Part shown: piece after piece, positions 29,116 through 38,351 of the stretch
Position numbering within the stretch: position 1 is the stretch's first letter
Layout of the letters: every line of letters begins with the position of its first letter
Made by a program: the position numbers and the translations under genes
DNA from: Phyllobacterium endophyticum
GTDB taxonomy: Bacteria > Pseudomonadota > Alphaproteobacteria > Rhizobiales > Rhizobiaceae
NCBI RefSeq assembly: GCF_003010935.1
Contig: NZ_PGGN01000001.1
Location: forward strand, 1,054,001 to 1,118,000
DNA length: 64,000 bases
Direction: 5' to 3'
Notes under the pieces: model-generated
Told to the model about the DNA's origin: nothing
The model's input: only the letters and a program-made list of their open reading frames with translations
Databases searched by the model: none

Positions 29116-30126
29116 TCAAACGGTACCGTAGACGCGCAGGCGGCTGACACCCCCGTCGGGAAATATATTCAGGCGCACGTGACTGACCCGGCCTGCTGAT
29201 ACAAGATCAAGCGAGCCGAAGTCGTGGACGGCATCCATTGACAGCTTCTTTTCGGGCAAGATCTCCGGCCAGAACATGGAGGACGTGACGATCGACTGCG
29301 AGAGTTCACCCGAGACCGATCCGAGATCGGCACCGTGTACTGAACAGCGATCTGGATAATTTCCTTTATAGTGGGCCGTGTCGACGACAATGCGGCTGAT
29401 CTGGCCAGGATGGCAGAGTCGCACGATAATCCAGTCATTACCAGGCTCGCGTCGTCGTCGGGTTTCCCATCCATCGCCCATATTGAGGCCGCGGCCCGGA
29501 GACAAGAGGCGGTGCAATGCGCCATAGTGTGCATCGGAAAATGCCACGACTCGCCCGCCACTCAACGCGGAGGCCAGGTCTATTTCTTCATCGGCTGGAA
29601 CTTCCGACCAGTCGCGCCATGGCTCACCGTAAACCCTCAGGCGTGCAATACCGCCATCGGGATAGATGCGCAGGCGCAGATGCGTCCAAATTCCCTTGTC
29701 GGTGCACGCGAAGAAATGGCTGCTTGAAGGTCCGAGGGGAGTTTGCGGCAGGATCTCGAACCAGATGGTGGTGACGGTCGGTTCACCTTCGCACATGCAT
29801 GCTTCAATCGAACAGGCCGGCGGATAATTTCCGGTGAAATGGCTGGTGTCGACGTCGAAACCATGGATAACTCCGGGCGCCGCCAGCTTTATGACAGCGA
29901 AATCATGGCCGGGTCCACGCTTGCGGCGTGATTCCCAACCGTCCATCCATTTGCCATTGTCATCATATTTGTCTGGGATGAAAACTGCCGGTGCATCGAA
30001 AAGCATCCGCTCGACGGGGGCAAAAAACTCGTCTGTAGCAAAAATCGCCTGGGCTCCAAGTCCGGCAGAGGCGAGGTTGATTAGAGTTGTCGCAAACTCG
30101 GGCAGCAATTTGGTTGAAGACACCAT
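29116..30126 (-). CDS. alc: Allantoicase
   Basis: Allantoicase hydrolyses allantoate to ureidoglycolate and urea in purine degradation. The 336-residue protein consists of two similar jelly-roll repeats: GWESRRKRGPGHDFAVIKL with HFTGNYPPACSIEA in the first half, and GWETRRRREPGNDWIIVRL with HYKGNYPDRCSVHG in the second; each half ends in a RIYPDGGIARLRVYG-like segment. These duplicated motifs are diagnostic. No other purine-catabolism gene is next to it; hemA lies downstream in the same direction and galE is divergent upstream. Confidence 0.94.
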   Translation of the reverse strand: MVSSTKLLPEFATTLINLASAGLGAQAIFATDEFFAPVERMLFDAPAVFIPDKYDDNGKWMDGWESRRKRGPGHDFAVIKLAAPGVIHGFDVDTSHFTGNYPPACSIEACMCEGEPTVTTIWFEILPQTPLGPSSSHFFACTDKGIWTHLRLRIYPDGGIARLRVYGEPWRDWSEVPADEEIDLASALSGGRVVAFSDAHYGALHRLLSPGRGLNMGDGWETRRRREPGNDWIIVRLCHPGQISRIVVDTAHYKGNYPDRCSVHGADLGSVSGELSQSIVTSSMFWPEILPEKKLSMDAVHDFGSLDLVSAGRVSHVRLNIFPDGGVSRLRVYGTV

Positions 30127-30247
30127 TGTTACAATTTGTCCTGATAGCTACTGTATCTATATCGCGTCGGTAACAAGCTTTGCACACCTGTCTAAATGCG
30201 GCAAGATGAGCGCAAGGCGGCACAAATGGAGATCGAGGGGCTTGGCT

Positions 30248-31240
30248 ATGACAGTTTTGGTGACCGGAGGCGCCGGTTATATCGGCAGCCATATGGTCTG
30301 GGAGTTGCTGGATGCTGGCGAATCAGTGGTCGTTCTTGATCGCCTCTCTACAGGATTCGACTGGGCGATACCAAGTGAGGCCAAGCTTGTTGTCGGTGAT
30401 ATTGGCGACCAGAGTCTCGTCCGCGAGACAATCGAGCGCAACTATGTCGACGCGGTAATTCATTTTGCAGGATCCGTGGTCGTACCTGATTCAGTTCGCG
30501 ACCCTCTCGCCTATTACGAGAACAATACGTCGAAGACCCGGTCGCTTATCGAGTCCGTTGTGAAATCCGATGTGAAGAATTTCATCTTTTCATCCACGGC
30601 AGCAGTCTATGGCGACGGGGGGATGACTCCGGTCACGGAGGAGGTTCCAACTCAGCCACAGTCGCCTTATGGTGTTTCAAAGCTGATGTCGGAATGGATG
30701 CTCCGCGACACAGCGGCCGCGCATGATTTTCATTATACGGCCCTGCGTTATTTCAACGTTGCCGGCGCTGATCCAAAGGGGCGGACTGGCCAATCGACCA
30801 AAGGCGCGACCCATTTGATCAAGGTTGCCTGTGAGACAGCACTTGGAAAGCGGCGCTATATGGAGATTTTCGGCCACGATTTTCCGACGCCTGACGGTAC
30901 ATGTGTGCGCGACTATATTCACGTCAGCGACCTCGTCGCAGCACACCGTCTGGCGCTCGAGCGGCTGCGGGAGGGCGGCAGTAGCATGATCGCCAATTGC
31001 GGGTACGGTCGCGGCTATTCCGTGAAGGAAGTGATCGAAAGCGTGGAGCGCGTGCACGGTGCACCCATCGATGCACGCCTGACTGGCCGTCGGCCAGGTG
31101 ACGCTGCTTCCATCGTCGCCGATAGCAGCAAGGCCAGGGCAAACCTGGGATGGGAACCTAAGCTCGACGATCTTGATAAAATCGTGGAATCCGCCCTTCG
31201 TTGGGAAAAGTCTCTTCAACATCGCAATACCCGACGCTGA
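30248..31240 (+). CDS. galE: UDP-glucose 4-epimerase
   Basis: GalE interconverts UDP-glucose and UDP-galactose, supplying precursors for surface polysaccharides. The NAD-binding motif VTGGAGYIGSHMVWELL opens the protein, the catalytic Tyr-Lys pair is in SPYGVSKLMSEWML, and ALRYFNVAGADP and DGTCVRDYIHVSDLV are characteristic GalE blocks. I start it at ATG 30248 (330 residues) with GAGGGG at 8 bases; the open frame reaches further upstream into the divergent allantoicase gene. It is not next to the polysaccharide locus beginning near 47 kb but could supply it. Confidence 0.94.
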   Translation: MTVLVTGGAGYIGSHMVWELLDAGESVVVLDRLSTGFDWAIPSEAKLVVGDIGDQSLVRETIERNYVDAVIHFAGSVVVPDSVRDPLAYYENNTSKTRSLIESVVKSDVKNFIFSSTAAVYGDGGMTPVTEEVPTQPQSPYGVSKLMSEWMLRDTAAAHDFHYTALRYFNVAGADPKGRTGQSTKGATHLIKVACETALGKRRYMEIFGHDFPTPDGTCVRDYIHVSDLVAAHRLALERLREGGSSMIANCGYGRGYSVKEVIESVERVHGAPIDARLTGRRPGDAASIVADSSKARANLGWEPKLDDLDKIVESALRWEKSLQHRNTRR

Positions 31241-31244
31241 CGCG

Positions 31245-31736
31245 CTAATCCTCTTTTGGTTCCTTTTTTAATGGCAGCAGCAAGCGCAACGAGAGAAAGG
31301 TGAAGATGGCGATGATGATTGCGACGTCGTAGCTTTCAAGTCCTACAGCGACGCCTATGGCACCGGTCGACCAGATGCTCGCTGCCGTAGCGGTACCGCG
31401 TACCGAATCTTTCAATTGAAGAATTGCGCCCCCACCGATGAATCCAACGCCCGTGATCAGGCCCTCGATAATGCGAGCGGTCGCTTCAGGATTGCCACTG
31501 GTGACACTTTCAGTTCCTTGAATAAATCCGCAACTCGCCAGAGCCACTATGGGAAACGTCCTTACGCCAGCACTGCGCTCCTCGCGTTCGCGTTCCAGTC
31601 CGATGGGAAACGCGAGAATATACGCGATGGCGAGTGCGAAGGCATGCGGGAACACAGGTAAGGAATTGAGATATTGAAATGTCTCGATCAAATAATTTCC
31701 CCCGATGGCGAGTTCTCTTCTCAACGCTGTGGTCAC
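31245..31736 (-). CDS. MgtC/SapB family membrane protein
   Basis: The protein has five hydrophobic segments and the MgtC signature: AYILAFPIGLEREREERSAG, VRTFPIVALASCGF, GLITGVGFIGGGAILQLKDS and RGTATAASIWSTGAIGVAVG. MgtC proteins support growth at low magnesium and survival in hosts by modulating membrane or phosphate physiology. The frame begins with GTG 31736; TTG 31691, preceded by GGGGGA, may be the true start and gives a 148-residue protein. It lacks the soluble C-terminal domain of Salmonella MgtC. It converges with galE. Confidence 0.92.
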   Translation of the reverse strand: MTTALRRELAIGGNYLIETFQYLNSLPVFPHAFALAIAYILAFPIGLEREREERSAGVRTFPIVALASCGFIQGTESVTSGNPEATARIIEGLITGVGFIGGGAILQLKDSVRGTATAASIWSTGAIGVAVGLESYDVAIIIAIFTFLSLRLLLPLKKEPKED

Positions 31737-31892
31737 GCAGACAGTTCCGCCGCGGACGGGGAAAACCGGATACGACTAAAGACTGCGTCGGAGCGACACA
31801 TTGCTTTAGACGGCTCAAGATCGGAAAAGGGGGAACCTTCCTCGTCGACAACGGGTTCTAGTCAACGAGGCAAAGCTGGAGTTTAGGCCACG

Positions 31893-32078
31893 ATGGACGG
31901 CATTAACCGGACCAACGAAAGAGAGCTTTCACGTATCTTGAGGCGACAAATCTCGCAATCGTCTTATAGATCGGCAATTCGTGCTGCAGGCATCTACAAG
32001 ATCGACGATACGATACCGGAAAGTCTCCTTGACCAATTAAAACGGCTGGACGAAGCCGAGGCCGTCAGGCGCAGCTAA
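31893..32078 (+). CDS. Small basic hypothetical protein
   Basis: The 61-residue product is charged and helical in appearance, beginning MDGINRTNERELSRILRRQI and ending in LLDQLKRLDEAEAVRRS. GGAG lies about 11 bases before the ATG. No domain or membrane segment is recognised. It is followed by a strong hairpin terminator at 32111, which suggests it is a separate transcription unit. Support is compositional only. Confidence 0.5.
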   Translation: MDGINRTNERELSRILRRQISQSSYRSAIRAAGIYKIDDTIPESLLDQLKRLDEAEAVRRS

Positions 32079-32110
32079 AGCGCGCTTTCACTTGTTCTCA
32101 GACACGAAAA

Positions 32111-32133
32111 GAGGCGGGCCGTGGGCCCGCCTC
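32111..32133. terminator. Bidirectional hairpin terminator
   Basis: GAGGCGGGCC (32111-32120) pairs perfectly with GGCCCGCCTC (32124-32133) across a 3-base loop. On the minus strand it is followed by TTTTCG and should terminate azoR; on the plus strand it is followed by TCTCGTT and may end the small gene at 31893. Confidence 0.8.
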
Positions 32134-32153
32134 TCTCGTTCCGACGTTGGCCC

Positions 32154-32771
32154 TTAGGCGGCCAGCGCCAGATTACCGGTCAGGTTGAGTGCCGAGGTCA
32201 CAGCCTTTTCTTCAGCCTCGGGCCCCATCGCAACACCCTCGATGCGAATGACTTCGACGTCGGTCATGCCCAGGAAGCCAAGCGTGGCCTTCAGATATGG
32301 CGTAGCGTGATCGAACGAAGCGGCCGGGCCGCTCGAATAAACGCCTCCCGACGCGATTACCAGATAGACCTTCTTGCCCGTTACCAGGCCTTTCGGGCCA
32401 TCCGCGCCATAGCTGAACGTCTTGCCTGCGCGTGCGATATGGTCGATCCAGGCTTTCAGCGTTGAAGAAATGTTGAAGTTGATGAGGCCGGTCGCGATAA
32501 CGATCGCATCAGCTGCAAGCAACTCATCGACCAGGGCGTCCGATACCCCGACAACGCTTTGTTGCTGCGTGGAACGGGACTCGGCAGGTGTATAGATGCC
32601 GGTCGCATAATCAGCATCGATATGTGGAAGCGGATTATTTGCAAGGTCGCGCGTTGTGATTTTTGCGCCCGGCTTCTTGGCTTGGAGTTTCAGTGCAAGC
32701 TCAGTGGCGACGCGCGTCGAGTGAGATGCTGAGCCGCGTGGGCTCGATGTAATGAGAAGTATGGAAGACAT
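32154..32771 (-). CDS. azoR: FMN-dependent NADH:quinone oxidoreductase / azoreductase
   Basis: AzoR reduces quinones and azo compounds by two-electron transfer using FMN and NADH, probably protecting against electrophiles. The 205-residue flavodoxin-fold protein has the FMN-phosphate loop SSPRGSASHSTRVATELA, the AIVIATGLINFNISSTLKAWIDHI block, GKTFSYGADGPKGLVTGK and VYLVIASGGVYSSGPA, all typical of the family. The gene is divergent from a LysR-type regulator, which is likely to control it, and is followed by a strong terminator. Confidence 0.95.
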   Translation of the reverse strand: MSSILLITSSPRGSASHSTRVATELALKLQAKKPGAKITTRDLANNPLPHIDADYATGIYTPAESRSTQQQSVVGVSDALVDELLAADAIVIATGLINFNISSTLKAWIDHIARAGKTFSYGADGPKGLVTGKKVYLVIASGGVYSSGPAASFDHATPYLKATLGFLGMTDVEVIRIEGVAMGPEAEEKAVTSALNLTGNLALAA

Positions 32772-32865
32772 GGCCTAAGCTCCTTCGATGAATTAGTCGT
32801 CCCCGAACGAGACGGCAGTGAACGTAATTTGGTGGTCGACTCTCATTAAGAAAACTGTGAAAATA

Positions 32866-32882
32866 TCGATCCGATCCATCGA
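32866..32882. promoter_or_regulatory. Candidate LysR-type operator (T-N11-A)
   Basis: TCGAT (32866-32870) and ATCGA (32878-32882) form a perfect inverted repeat with a 7-base spacer, which satisfies the T-N11-A rule for LysR-type regulators. It lies in the 131-base gap between azoR and the regulator gene, about 20 bases before the regulator's ATG, so binding could autoregulate the regulator and activate azoR. Confidence 0.45.
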
Positions 32883-32902
32883 ATTCATAGATAGGCTGCG
32901 GC

Positions 32903-33805
32903 ATGCAACCAAACCCGACGCTCGACCAACTGCAGGTATTCGTTGCAGTCGCGGAAACAGGTAGCTTTTCGGCTGCGGCACGGCGGCTCAACCGTTCTCA
33001 GTCGGTTGTCAGTTACACAATCGCAAATCTTGAGGCGCAGTTGGAACTTCAGCTTTTCGAACGAAGCGGAACCCGTGAACCCCATCTGACTGACAATGGC
33101 ACTGCTATGCTTGAAGATGCGCGGCGCATGGTTGCGGTGCTACAGGGGCTGCGCTCGCGCGCCGAAGGGTTGAAGCAAGGGCTTGAGGCGGAAGTGGCTG
33201 TTGCCGTCGATGTTACGCTGCCTTCGCCTGTTCTGACGACGGTACTGAAATCTTTTCAACTGCAGTTTCCGACCGTGAGCCTTCGACTGCACGTAGGTGC
33301 ACTCGGCATGGTGTGGGATCTGGTCCTGAAAAAACAAGTCGACTTCGGTATCGGAGGCCCGCCCTTGCTGGTTTATGACCAGCTGGTATCGATAAAGGTT
33401 GGTGAAACAGCAATGACCCCGGTCGCAGCCCCCGATCACCCTCTCGCCCTTTACGATGGCCCAGTGCCCCTCTCATTCATACGCGATCACGTGCAACTCG
33501 TCGTAACCGATCTGAGTGAACAGACGAAGGGCCGGGATTTCGGCGTCTTTGCCTATAAGACGTGGCGATTGACCGATGTTGGAACCAAGCACCAGTTGAT
33601 GCTGGCGGGTCTCGGCTGGGGTGGATTGGCGAAATGGATGGTCAAGGACGACCTGGCGGAAGGCAGGCTCGTGCATCTTGATCTCGAGCCTTATCCTGAT
33701 GCTTCCTATCCCTTGCTTGCCCTCTATCCGGTGGATAGCCCTCTCGGACCGGCAGCAACGTGGCTGGTCGAGCGCTTCAAAATGGAACTGGATACTTTCG
33801 AATAA
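32903..33805 (+). CDS. LysR family transcriptional regulator
   Basis: The 300-residue regulator has the N-terminal winged helix typical of the family (LDQLQVFVAVAETGSFSAAA, RRLNRSQSVVSYTIANLE, then LFERSGTREPHLTDNG) and a C-terminal LysR substrate-binding domain with two lobes. It is divergent from azoR, so quinone- or electrophile-responsive control of the azoreductase is likely. The start at 32903 gives a canonical N-terminus. The effector is unknown. Confidence 0.94.
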   Translation: MQPNPTLDQLQVFVAVAETGSFSAAARRLNRSQSVVSYTIANLEAQLELQLFERSGTREPHLTDNGTAMLEDARRMVAVLQGLRSRAEGLKQGLEAEVAVAVDVTLPSPVLTTVLKSFQLQFPTVSLRLHVGALGMVWDLVLKKQVDFGIGGPPLLVYDQLVSIKVGETAMTPVAAPDHPLALYDGPVPLSFIRDHVQLVVTDLSEQTKGRDFGVFAYKTWRLTDVGTKHQLMLAGLGWGGLAKWMVKDDLAEGRLVHLDLEPYPDASYPLLALYPVDSPLGPAATWLVERFKMELDTFE

Positions 33806-33839
33806 TCAATCCACAACCATTGACAAATGTCATGACGTT

Positions 33840-34604
33840 ATGTTGTTTGATCCCATGTGGTACGAAACAGATCTCACAGAAAGCCGGACGCCGATGTGGT
33901 CGCAGATCGCTGAGCGGCTGCGACGAGCGATCGAGGACGGTACCTTCAGGCCGGGTCAAACGCTCCCGGGGGAAGCCGAGCTTAATCGCCGCTTCGGTGT
34001 TAGCCGGACCACCTCGCGCGCGGCTCTCGACTTTTTAGAGACGGAAGGATTGATAAGCCGCAAATCCGGTCGCGGTTCAATCGTCATCGAGCCGCGTGTA
34101 GAACGGCCACTCAACCGTCTCTCCTCCTTCTCTGAAGACATGAGGGCGAGAGGGTTGAATCCGAGTTATCGCACGATTTCTTCACAACTTACCCTTGCAC
34201 GTCCGTCTGTGGCGTCAGAGTTGAAGATATCGCCTAATTCTCCGGTACTCGAGATAGAACGCGTTCTACTCGCTGACCTCAGCCCGATGGCGACGTCGCG
34301 GACTTATCTTGCCCCGGTCGCGTTCGAACGAGCAGGCCTGCCTACAATCGCAAATCTCGATGAGGGATCACTTTATAATTGGCTGCAAGAAACTGCCGGC
34401 GTCGCATTGACCGGCGGCCACGAGCGAATCGAAGCAACCATTGCCGATACCAATCTTGCGCAGACGCTGGGATTGAAACGACCGGCCGCCATTCTGGTTT
34501 GTCATCGCACGTCCTGGACTTCGGCGAAACAGCCAGTCGAATATGTCGTCCTGCATTATCGGGCAGATCGTTACAGCTTCCAGGTCGGACTCGCCCGGTC
34601 ATGA
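33840..34604 (+). CDS. GntR family transcriptional regulator with UTRA domain
   Basis: The 254-residue protein has a GntR winged helix (PMWSQIAERLRRAIEDGTFR, PGQTLPGEAELNRRFGVSRT, LISRKSGRGSIV) followed by a UTRA ligand-binding domain (from about residue 90; ERVLLADLSPMATSRTYL and the closing YRADRYSFQVGL). UTRA regulators usually respond to sugar phosphates, amino sugars or related metabolites. It begins 34 bases after the LysR gene and is followed after 42 bases by a BtpA-family gene and a PfkB kinase, which it probably represses. ATG 33855 is an alternative start. Confidence 0.92.
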   Translation: MLFDPMWYETDLTESRTPMWSQIAERLRRAIEDGTFRPGQTLPGEAELNRRFGVSRTTSRAALDFLETEGLISRKSGRGSIVIEPRVERPLNRLSSFSEDMRARGLNPSYRTISSQLTLARPSVASELKISPNSPVLEIERVLLADLSPMATSRTYLAPVAFERAGLPTIANLDEGSLYNWLQETAGVALTGGHERIEATIADTNLAQTLGLKRPAAILVCHRTSWTSAKQPVEYVVLHYRADRYSFQVGLARS

Positions 34605-34646
34605 CAATAGCCGCGCGCCGCCAACAATAACGTAGAAAGCACCATC

Positions 34647-35498
34647 ATGACCTCTCAACCGAAGTCCATCTATCGCGCCAAGCCTAATGCCATCAAGGAA
34701 ATTTTCGGTCGGCGCAAGGCCGTAATCGGCGTCATCCATTCACTGCCGCTCCCGGGTTCTCCGAACTACGATGGAGAGCCCATGGAAGATGTCGTTGCCT
34801 TTGCTGTAGCTGAAGCAGAGCGTTATAGGGATGGCGGTGTCGATGGTCTGATCGTCGAGAACCACGGTGACATCCCCTTTGCCAAACCTGATCGACTTGG
34901 GCCGGAAACCGCTGCCGCAATGGCGGTCATGACCGATGCGGTTCGCCGCCAGAGCGGCCTGCCGATCGGGGTAAACGTACTTGCCAATGGAGCGATCCAG
35001 GCCTTGGCTGTTGCCAAGGCCGCCGGTGCAGCGTTCGTTCGCGTCAATCAATGGTCAAATGCTTATGTAGCCAATGAAGGCCTGATGGACGGACCGGCGG
35101 GTGAGGCAGCCCGCTACCGGGCGTGGCTGCGTGCTAAATCCGTCCGCATCTTTGCCGATGTTCACGTCAAGCACGGCGCCCATGCCATTACAGGCGATCG
35201 CACGATTACCGAACTCGCGCGCGACAACGAGTTCTTCGATGCAGATGTTGCAATCGCGACTGGCCAGCGCACCGGCGACAGCGCCACCATGGATGAATTG
35301 CAGACGATCGCCTCCGGAACATCGCTGCCCGTAGCTGTGGGTTCGGGTGTCACACCGGACAATGTGGGCGACATTTTCACCGTTGCCGACGCGGTAATAG
35401 TTGCCAGTTACCTCAAACATGAGGGCGCGTGGTGGAACCCGGTCGATCCAGACCGGCTGCAGGTGTTTATGCGGGCCGTCAAGAAAGCGCGGAGCTGA
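34647..35498 (+). CDS. BtpA/SgcQ family TIM-barrel protein
   Basis: The 283-residue protein has the BtpA signature: VIGVIHSLPLPGSPNYDG at the first strand, DGLIVENHGDIPF, IGVNVLANGAIQALAVAKA, FVRVNQWSNAYVANEGLM, FADVHVKHGAH and PVAVGSGVTPDNVGDIF. BtpA is known for a role in photosystem I assembly in cyanobacteria and SgcQ is an uncharacterised sugar-operon protein in E. coli; the barrel and conserved acidic residues suggest an enzyme. It is coupled to a PfkB kinase 4 bases downstream, so its substrate is probably a sugar or nucleoside phosphate. Confidence 0.9.
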   Translation: MTSQPKSIYRAKPNAIKEIFGRRKAVIGVIHSLPLPGSPNYDGEPMEDVVAFAVAEAERYRDGGVDGLIVENHGDIPFAKPDRLGPETAAAMAVMTDAVRRQSGLPIGVNVLANGAIQALAVAKAAGAAFVRVNQWSNAYVANEGLMDGPAGEAARYRAWLRAKSVRIFADVHVKHGAHAITGDRTITELARDNEFFDADVAIATGQRTGDSATMDELQTIASGTSLPVAVGSGVTPDNVGDIFTVADAVIVASYLKHEGAWWNPVDPDRLQVFMRAVKKARS

Positions 35499-35502
35499 TC
35501 TG

Positions 35503-36402
35503 GTGGGTCAGGTGCGCGTTCTTGGCAATGCCGGGCTTGACTTTACGCTGCAGGTGTCGCGGCTTCCGGAAAGGGGAGAAACGCTGCTCGGCCGTGGAAT
35601 TGGCCGTGCGCCTGGTGGCAAGGGCCTGAATCAGGCAGTCGCGGCGGCGCGCGCACGCGCGGGGGTCATATTCCATAGCGCAATCGGGAAGGATGCGCAG
35701 GGAGAAGAAATTACGGCGGCGTTACGCGCGGAAGGTCTTGCCGGTCTTCTATTGCATCATATGCCCAATCCCAGCGATTTCTCGCTGTTGATGGTGCTGC
35801 CTGATGGTGAAAACAGCATTGTAACCTCGGGAAGCTGTGCGGCTGCCTTGAGTGTGGATCAGGCCGAGGTTTTTGCCCGAGATTGCCAGGCGGATGATGT
35901 TGTGATTCTACAGGGCAATCTCACACAGGCGAGCACGCTGGCCGCTCTTGCCGCCGCAACTGCCTCAAGTGCATTGACCATATTCAATCCTGCTCCACTA
36001 TGGTGGGAGGTGGGGCCTCTCTTGCCCATGTGCGATATAGTGATCGCAAATCGCGGTGAGGCGGAGGCAATGACCGGCCTTTCCCAGCCCGCAGAAGCCG
36101 CTGCGGCTCTATGTAGAATAGGCGCCTCCACAGCGATCGTCACCCTTGGTGCAGGCGGGTGTCTGTCATCTGATTGCAACGGAACGATTCGCGAATATCC
36201 AGCACCAAAAGTACATGCAATCGATACGACGGGTTGCGGCGACACTTTTTGCGGAGTGTTCGCAGCGGGGCTCGCGATGAGCTTGGGACAGGACGATGCA
36301 ATCAACCTAGCGCAGAGTGCCGCTGCCCTGACTGCTCAACGGCGGGGTGCGTTTACGGCACTGCCCAGCCGGCAAGAACTCGCGGATTTGATAGGCGCGT
36401 AA
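35503..36402 (+). CDS. PfkB family carbohydrate or nucleoside kinase
   Basis: The 299-residue kinase has the ribokinase-fold N-terminal strand VRVLGNAGLDFTLQV, the substrate-side GRAPGGKGLNQAVAAARA motif and the catalytic C-terminal motif DTTGCGDTFCGVFAAGL with the anion hole and base Asp. I chose GTG 35503 because GGAG lies 8 bases before it and only 4 bases separate it from the preceding stop. The N-terminal GGKGxNQA motif is closest to ribokinases, but the sugar is not determined. It ends the GntR-BtpA-PfkB cluster; no transporter gene accompanies it. Confidence 0.92.
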   Translation: MGQVRVLGNAGLDFTLQVSRLPERGETLLGRGIGRAPGGKGLNQAVAAARARAGVIFHSAIGKDAQGEEITAALRAEGLAGLLLHHMPNPSDFSLLMVLPDGENSIVTSGSCAAALSVDQAEVFARDCQADDVVILQGNLTQASTLAALAAATASSALTIFNPAPLWWEVGPLLPMCDIVIANRGEAEAMTGLSQPAEAAAALCRIGASTAIVTLGAGGCLSSDCNGTIREYPAPKVHAIDTTGCGDTFCGVFAAGLAMSLGQDDAINLAQSAAALTAQRRGAFTALPSRQELADLIGA

Positions 36403-36428
36403 CGATCCTGCATAACAAGCGGGAGGAA

Positions 36429-36503
36429 TGGTGCTGCTGGGGAGGATTGAACTCCCGACCTCGTCATTACCAATGACGCGCTCTACCACTGAGCTACAAC
36501 AGC
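36429..36503 (-). tRNA. tRNA-Thr (anticodon GGT)
   Basis: On the minus strand the acceptor GCTGTTG pairs with CAGCAGC with one G-T wobble. The D-arm is TAGCTCAGTGGTAGAGC, the anticodon stem CGTCA/TGACG encloses TTGGTAA with anticodon GGT, and the T-arm has GAGTTCAATCC. The 3' CCA is encoded. Confidence 0.95.
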
Positions 36504-36723
36504 GTGTCCATGTCACATGCAAATCGTTATCGGCTTCCTTTGTATATCACCTCAAGGCGAAGTGCTCTACCTGAGTTGCAGCCGATTTGCGAACGCGGCG
36601 GACTTCTGCCATATCATTGCTGAAATCGCAAGCAAGCAATCGCAATCTCTTGGCCGAATTATGCGTATCGCGTCGAAACCGTCTTTTCGTGCCGAAAAAA
36701 TGATGTGACGGTTCACCCGGAAT

Positions 36724-36930
36724 ATGAGACAGGACATGACTTCGCCCCCTAAAGACCCAAATTCCGAACAGATCGATCGTGAGAAACGGCGGTGCGAACA
36801 GTTGCGAGCAAATCTAGCGCGGCGAAAACATCAGTCGCGCTCGCGCCGGTCCGGAAACGCGGATGAGCGTGACGAAGGGATTGTTGCTTCTACCAAAAAC
36901 GCTTCCACTTCCTCCCGCGAGGAATCGTGA
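36724..36930 (+). CDS. Small conserved hypothetical protein upstream of murA
   Basis: The 68-residue product is highly charged and probably mostly helical or disordered. It contains REKRRCEQLRANLARRKHQS followed by RSRRSGNADERDEGIVAST, a pattern I recall from short proteins encoded immediately before murA in Rhizobiales. The function is unknown; the basic stretch could bind nucleic acid. Starts at 36724 or 36736 are both possible. Confidence 0.75.
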   Translation: MRQDMTSPPKDPNSEQIDREKRRCEQLRANLARRKHQSRSRRSGNADERDEGIVASTKNASTSSREES

Positions 36931-37050
36931 CTGGTCCGCACGCAACGGCATAAGCCTTTCTTGAACCATTTCGTGTGATGGTTTACAGCAACCGGCTCTG
37001 CAAAGAGTCTCAACGACAGGACGGGTACTTCCCCGCGAAAGTGACACAGT

Positions 37051-38340
37051 ATGGATCGCATCAAGATTGTTGGCGGTAACAAGCTCAATGGCGTCATTCC
37101 GATCTCGGGTGCCAAGAACGCGGCCTTGCCGTTGATGATCGCATCGCTTCTTACGGACGACACGCTGACATTGGAGAATGTGCCGCACCTTGCCGACGTT
37201 GAGCAGCTGATTCGTATTCTCGGCAATCATGGCGTCGATTATTCCGTCAACGGCCGCCGCGAGCGCCAGGACGGTGCCTATTCGCGCACCATCCATTTCA
37301 CCGCGCGCAATATCGTGGATACAACAGCACCTTACGAGCTGGTCTCGAAGATGCGCGCCAGTTTCTGGGTCGTAGGTCCACTTCTTGCACGCATGGGCGT
37401 GGCAACCGTATCGCTGCCGGGCGGCTGCGCAATCGGCACGCGCCCGGTCGATCTTTTCATCGATGGCTTGCGTGCACTCGGCGCAGAGATCGACATCGAG
37501 AACGGATATGTGAAGGCCAGGGCCAAGAGCGGCCTCATCGGCACGCGCTATGTATTCCCAAAGGTTTCGGTGGGCGCGACTCACGTGTTGATGATGGCGG
37601 CAACGCTCGCAAAGGGCGAAACAATCATTGAAAATGCTGCGCAGGAGCCCGAGGTGGTCAACCTCGCTGATTGCCTGAATGCCATGGGAGCTCGGGTTAG
37701 TGGCGCAGGCACGTCTACCATCACCATGGAAGGCGTGGTGAGCCTGTCCGGAGCACGCGTTCGCGTCATTCCGGATCGCATCGAGACCGGCACCTATGCA
37801 ATGGCCGTCGCGATGACCGGTGGTGATGTTATTTTGGAAGGCGCCGACGCGGGCCTCCTAAGCTCTGCATTGGCAACTCTCGGGCAGGCCGGTGCCGAAA
37901 TTTCGGAGACGAATTCCGGCTTGCGTGTCGTTCGCAACGGTCACGGTATCATGCCGGTCGATGTAACAACCCAGCCATTTCCCGGTTTTCCAACCGATCT
38001 TCAGGCTCAGTTCATGGGCCTGATGACAAAAGCCAAGGGTACCTCTCATATCACCGAAACAATCTTCGAAAATCGTTTCATGCATGTGCAGGAACTGGCG
38101 CGCCTGGGGGCAAAGATCTCACTGTCAGGTCAGACGGCGACGATAGAAGGCGTCGAGCGGCTCAAGGGTGCGCCGGTCATGGCCACGGATTTGCGCGCTT
38201 CCGTGTCGTTGGTGATTGCCGGACTTGCTGCCGAAGGTGAGACGACAGTCAACCGCGTCTATCACCTCGACCGCGGTTTTGAGCGGCTCGAGGAAAAGCT
38301 GACGCGTTGCGGCGCTGTCGTCGAACGCATAAGCGACTAA
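37051..38340 (+). CDS. murA: UDP-N-acetylglucosamine 1-carboxyvinyltransferase
   Basis: MurA transfers enolpyruvate from phosphoenolpyruvate to UDP-GlcNAc, the first committed step of peptidoglycan synthesis. The start [20 protein letters not shown], the [12 protein letters not shown] block with the catalytic lysine, and the loop [19 protein letters not shown] are typical. The loop keeps the cysteine targeted by fosfomycin, so the enzyme should be sensitive. [14 protein letters not shown] near the end is also typical. At 429 residues it is full length. It heads the murA - DUF2948 - hisD - infA region conserved in Rhizobiales. Confidence 0.97.
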   Translation: MDRIKIVGGNKLNGVIPISGAKNAALPLMIASLLTDDTLTLENVPHLADVEQLIRILGNHGVDYSVNGRRERQDGAYSRTIHFTARNIVDTTAPYELVSKMRASFWVVGPLLARMGVATVSLPGGCAIGTRPVDLFIDGLRALGAEIDIENGYVKARAKSGLIGTRYVFPKVSVGATHVLMMAATLAKGETIIENAAQEPEVVNLADCLNAMGARVSGAGTSTITMEGVVSLSGARVRVIPDRIETGTYAMAVAMTGGDVILEGADAGLLSSALATLGQAGAEISETNSGLRVVRNGHGIMPVDVTTQPFPGFPTDLQAQFMGLMTKAKGTSHITETIFENRFMHVQELARLGAKISLSGQTATIEGVERLKGAPVMATDLRASVSLVIAGLAAEGETTVNRVYHLDRGFERLEEKLTRCGAVVERISD

Positions 38341-38351
38341 CTCAAGTTAGC

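Noticed and set aside
36517-36708. A 63-codon open frame between tRNA-Thr and the small gene upstream of murA
   Set aside because: No ribosome binding site, mixed composition and no family; there is nothing to support translation.
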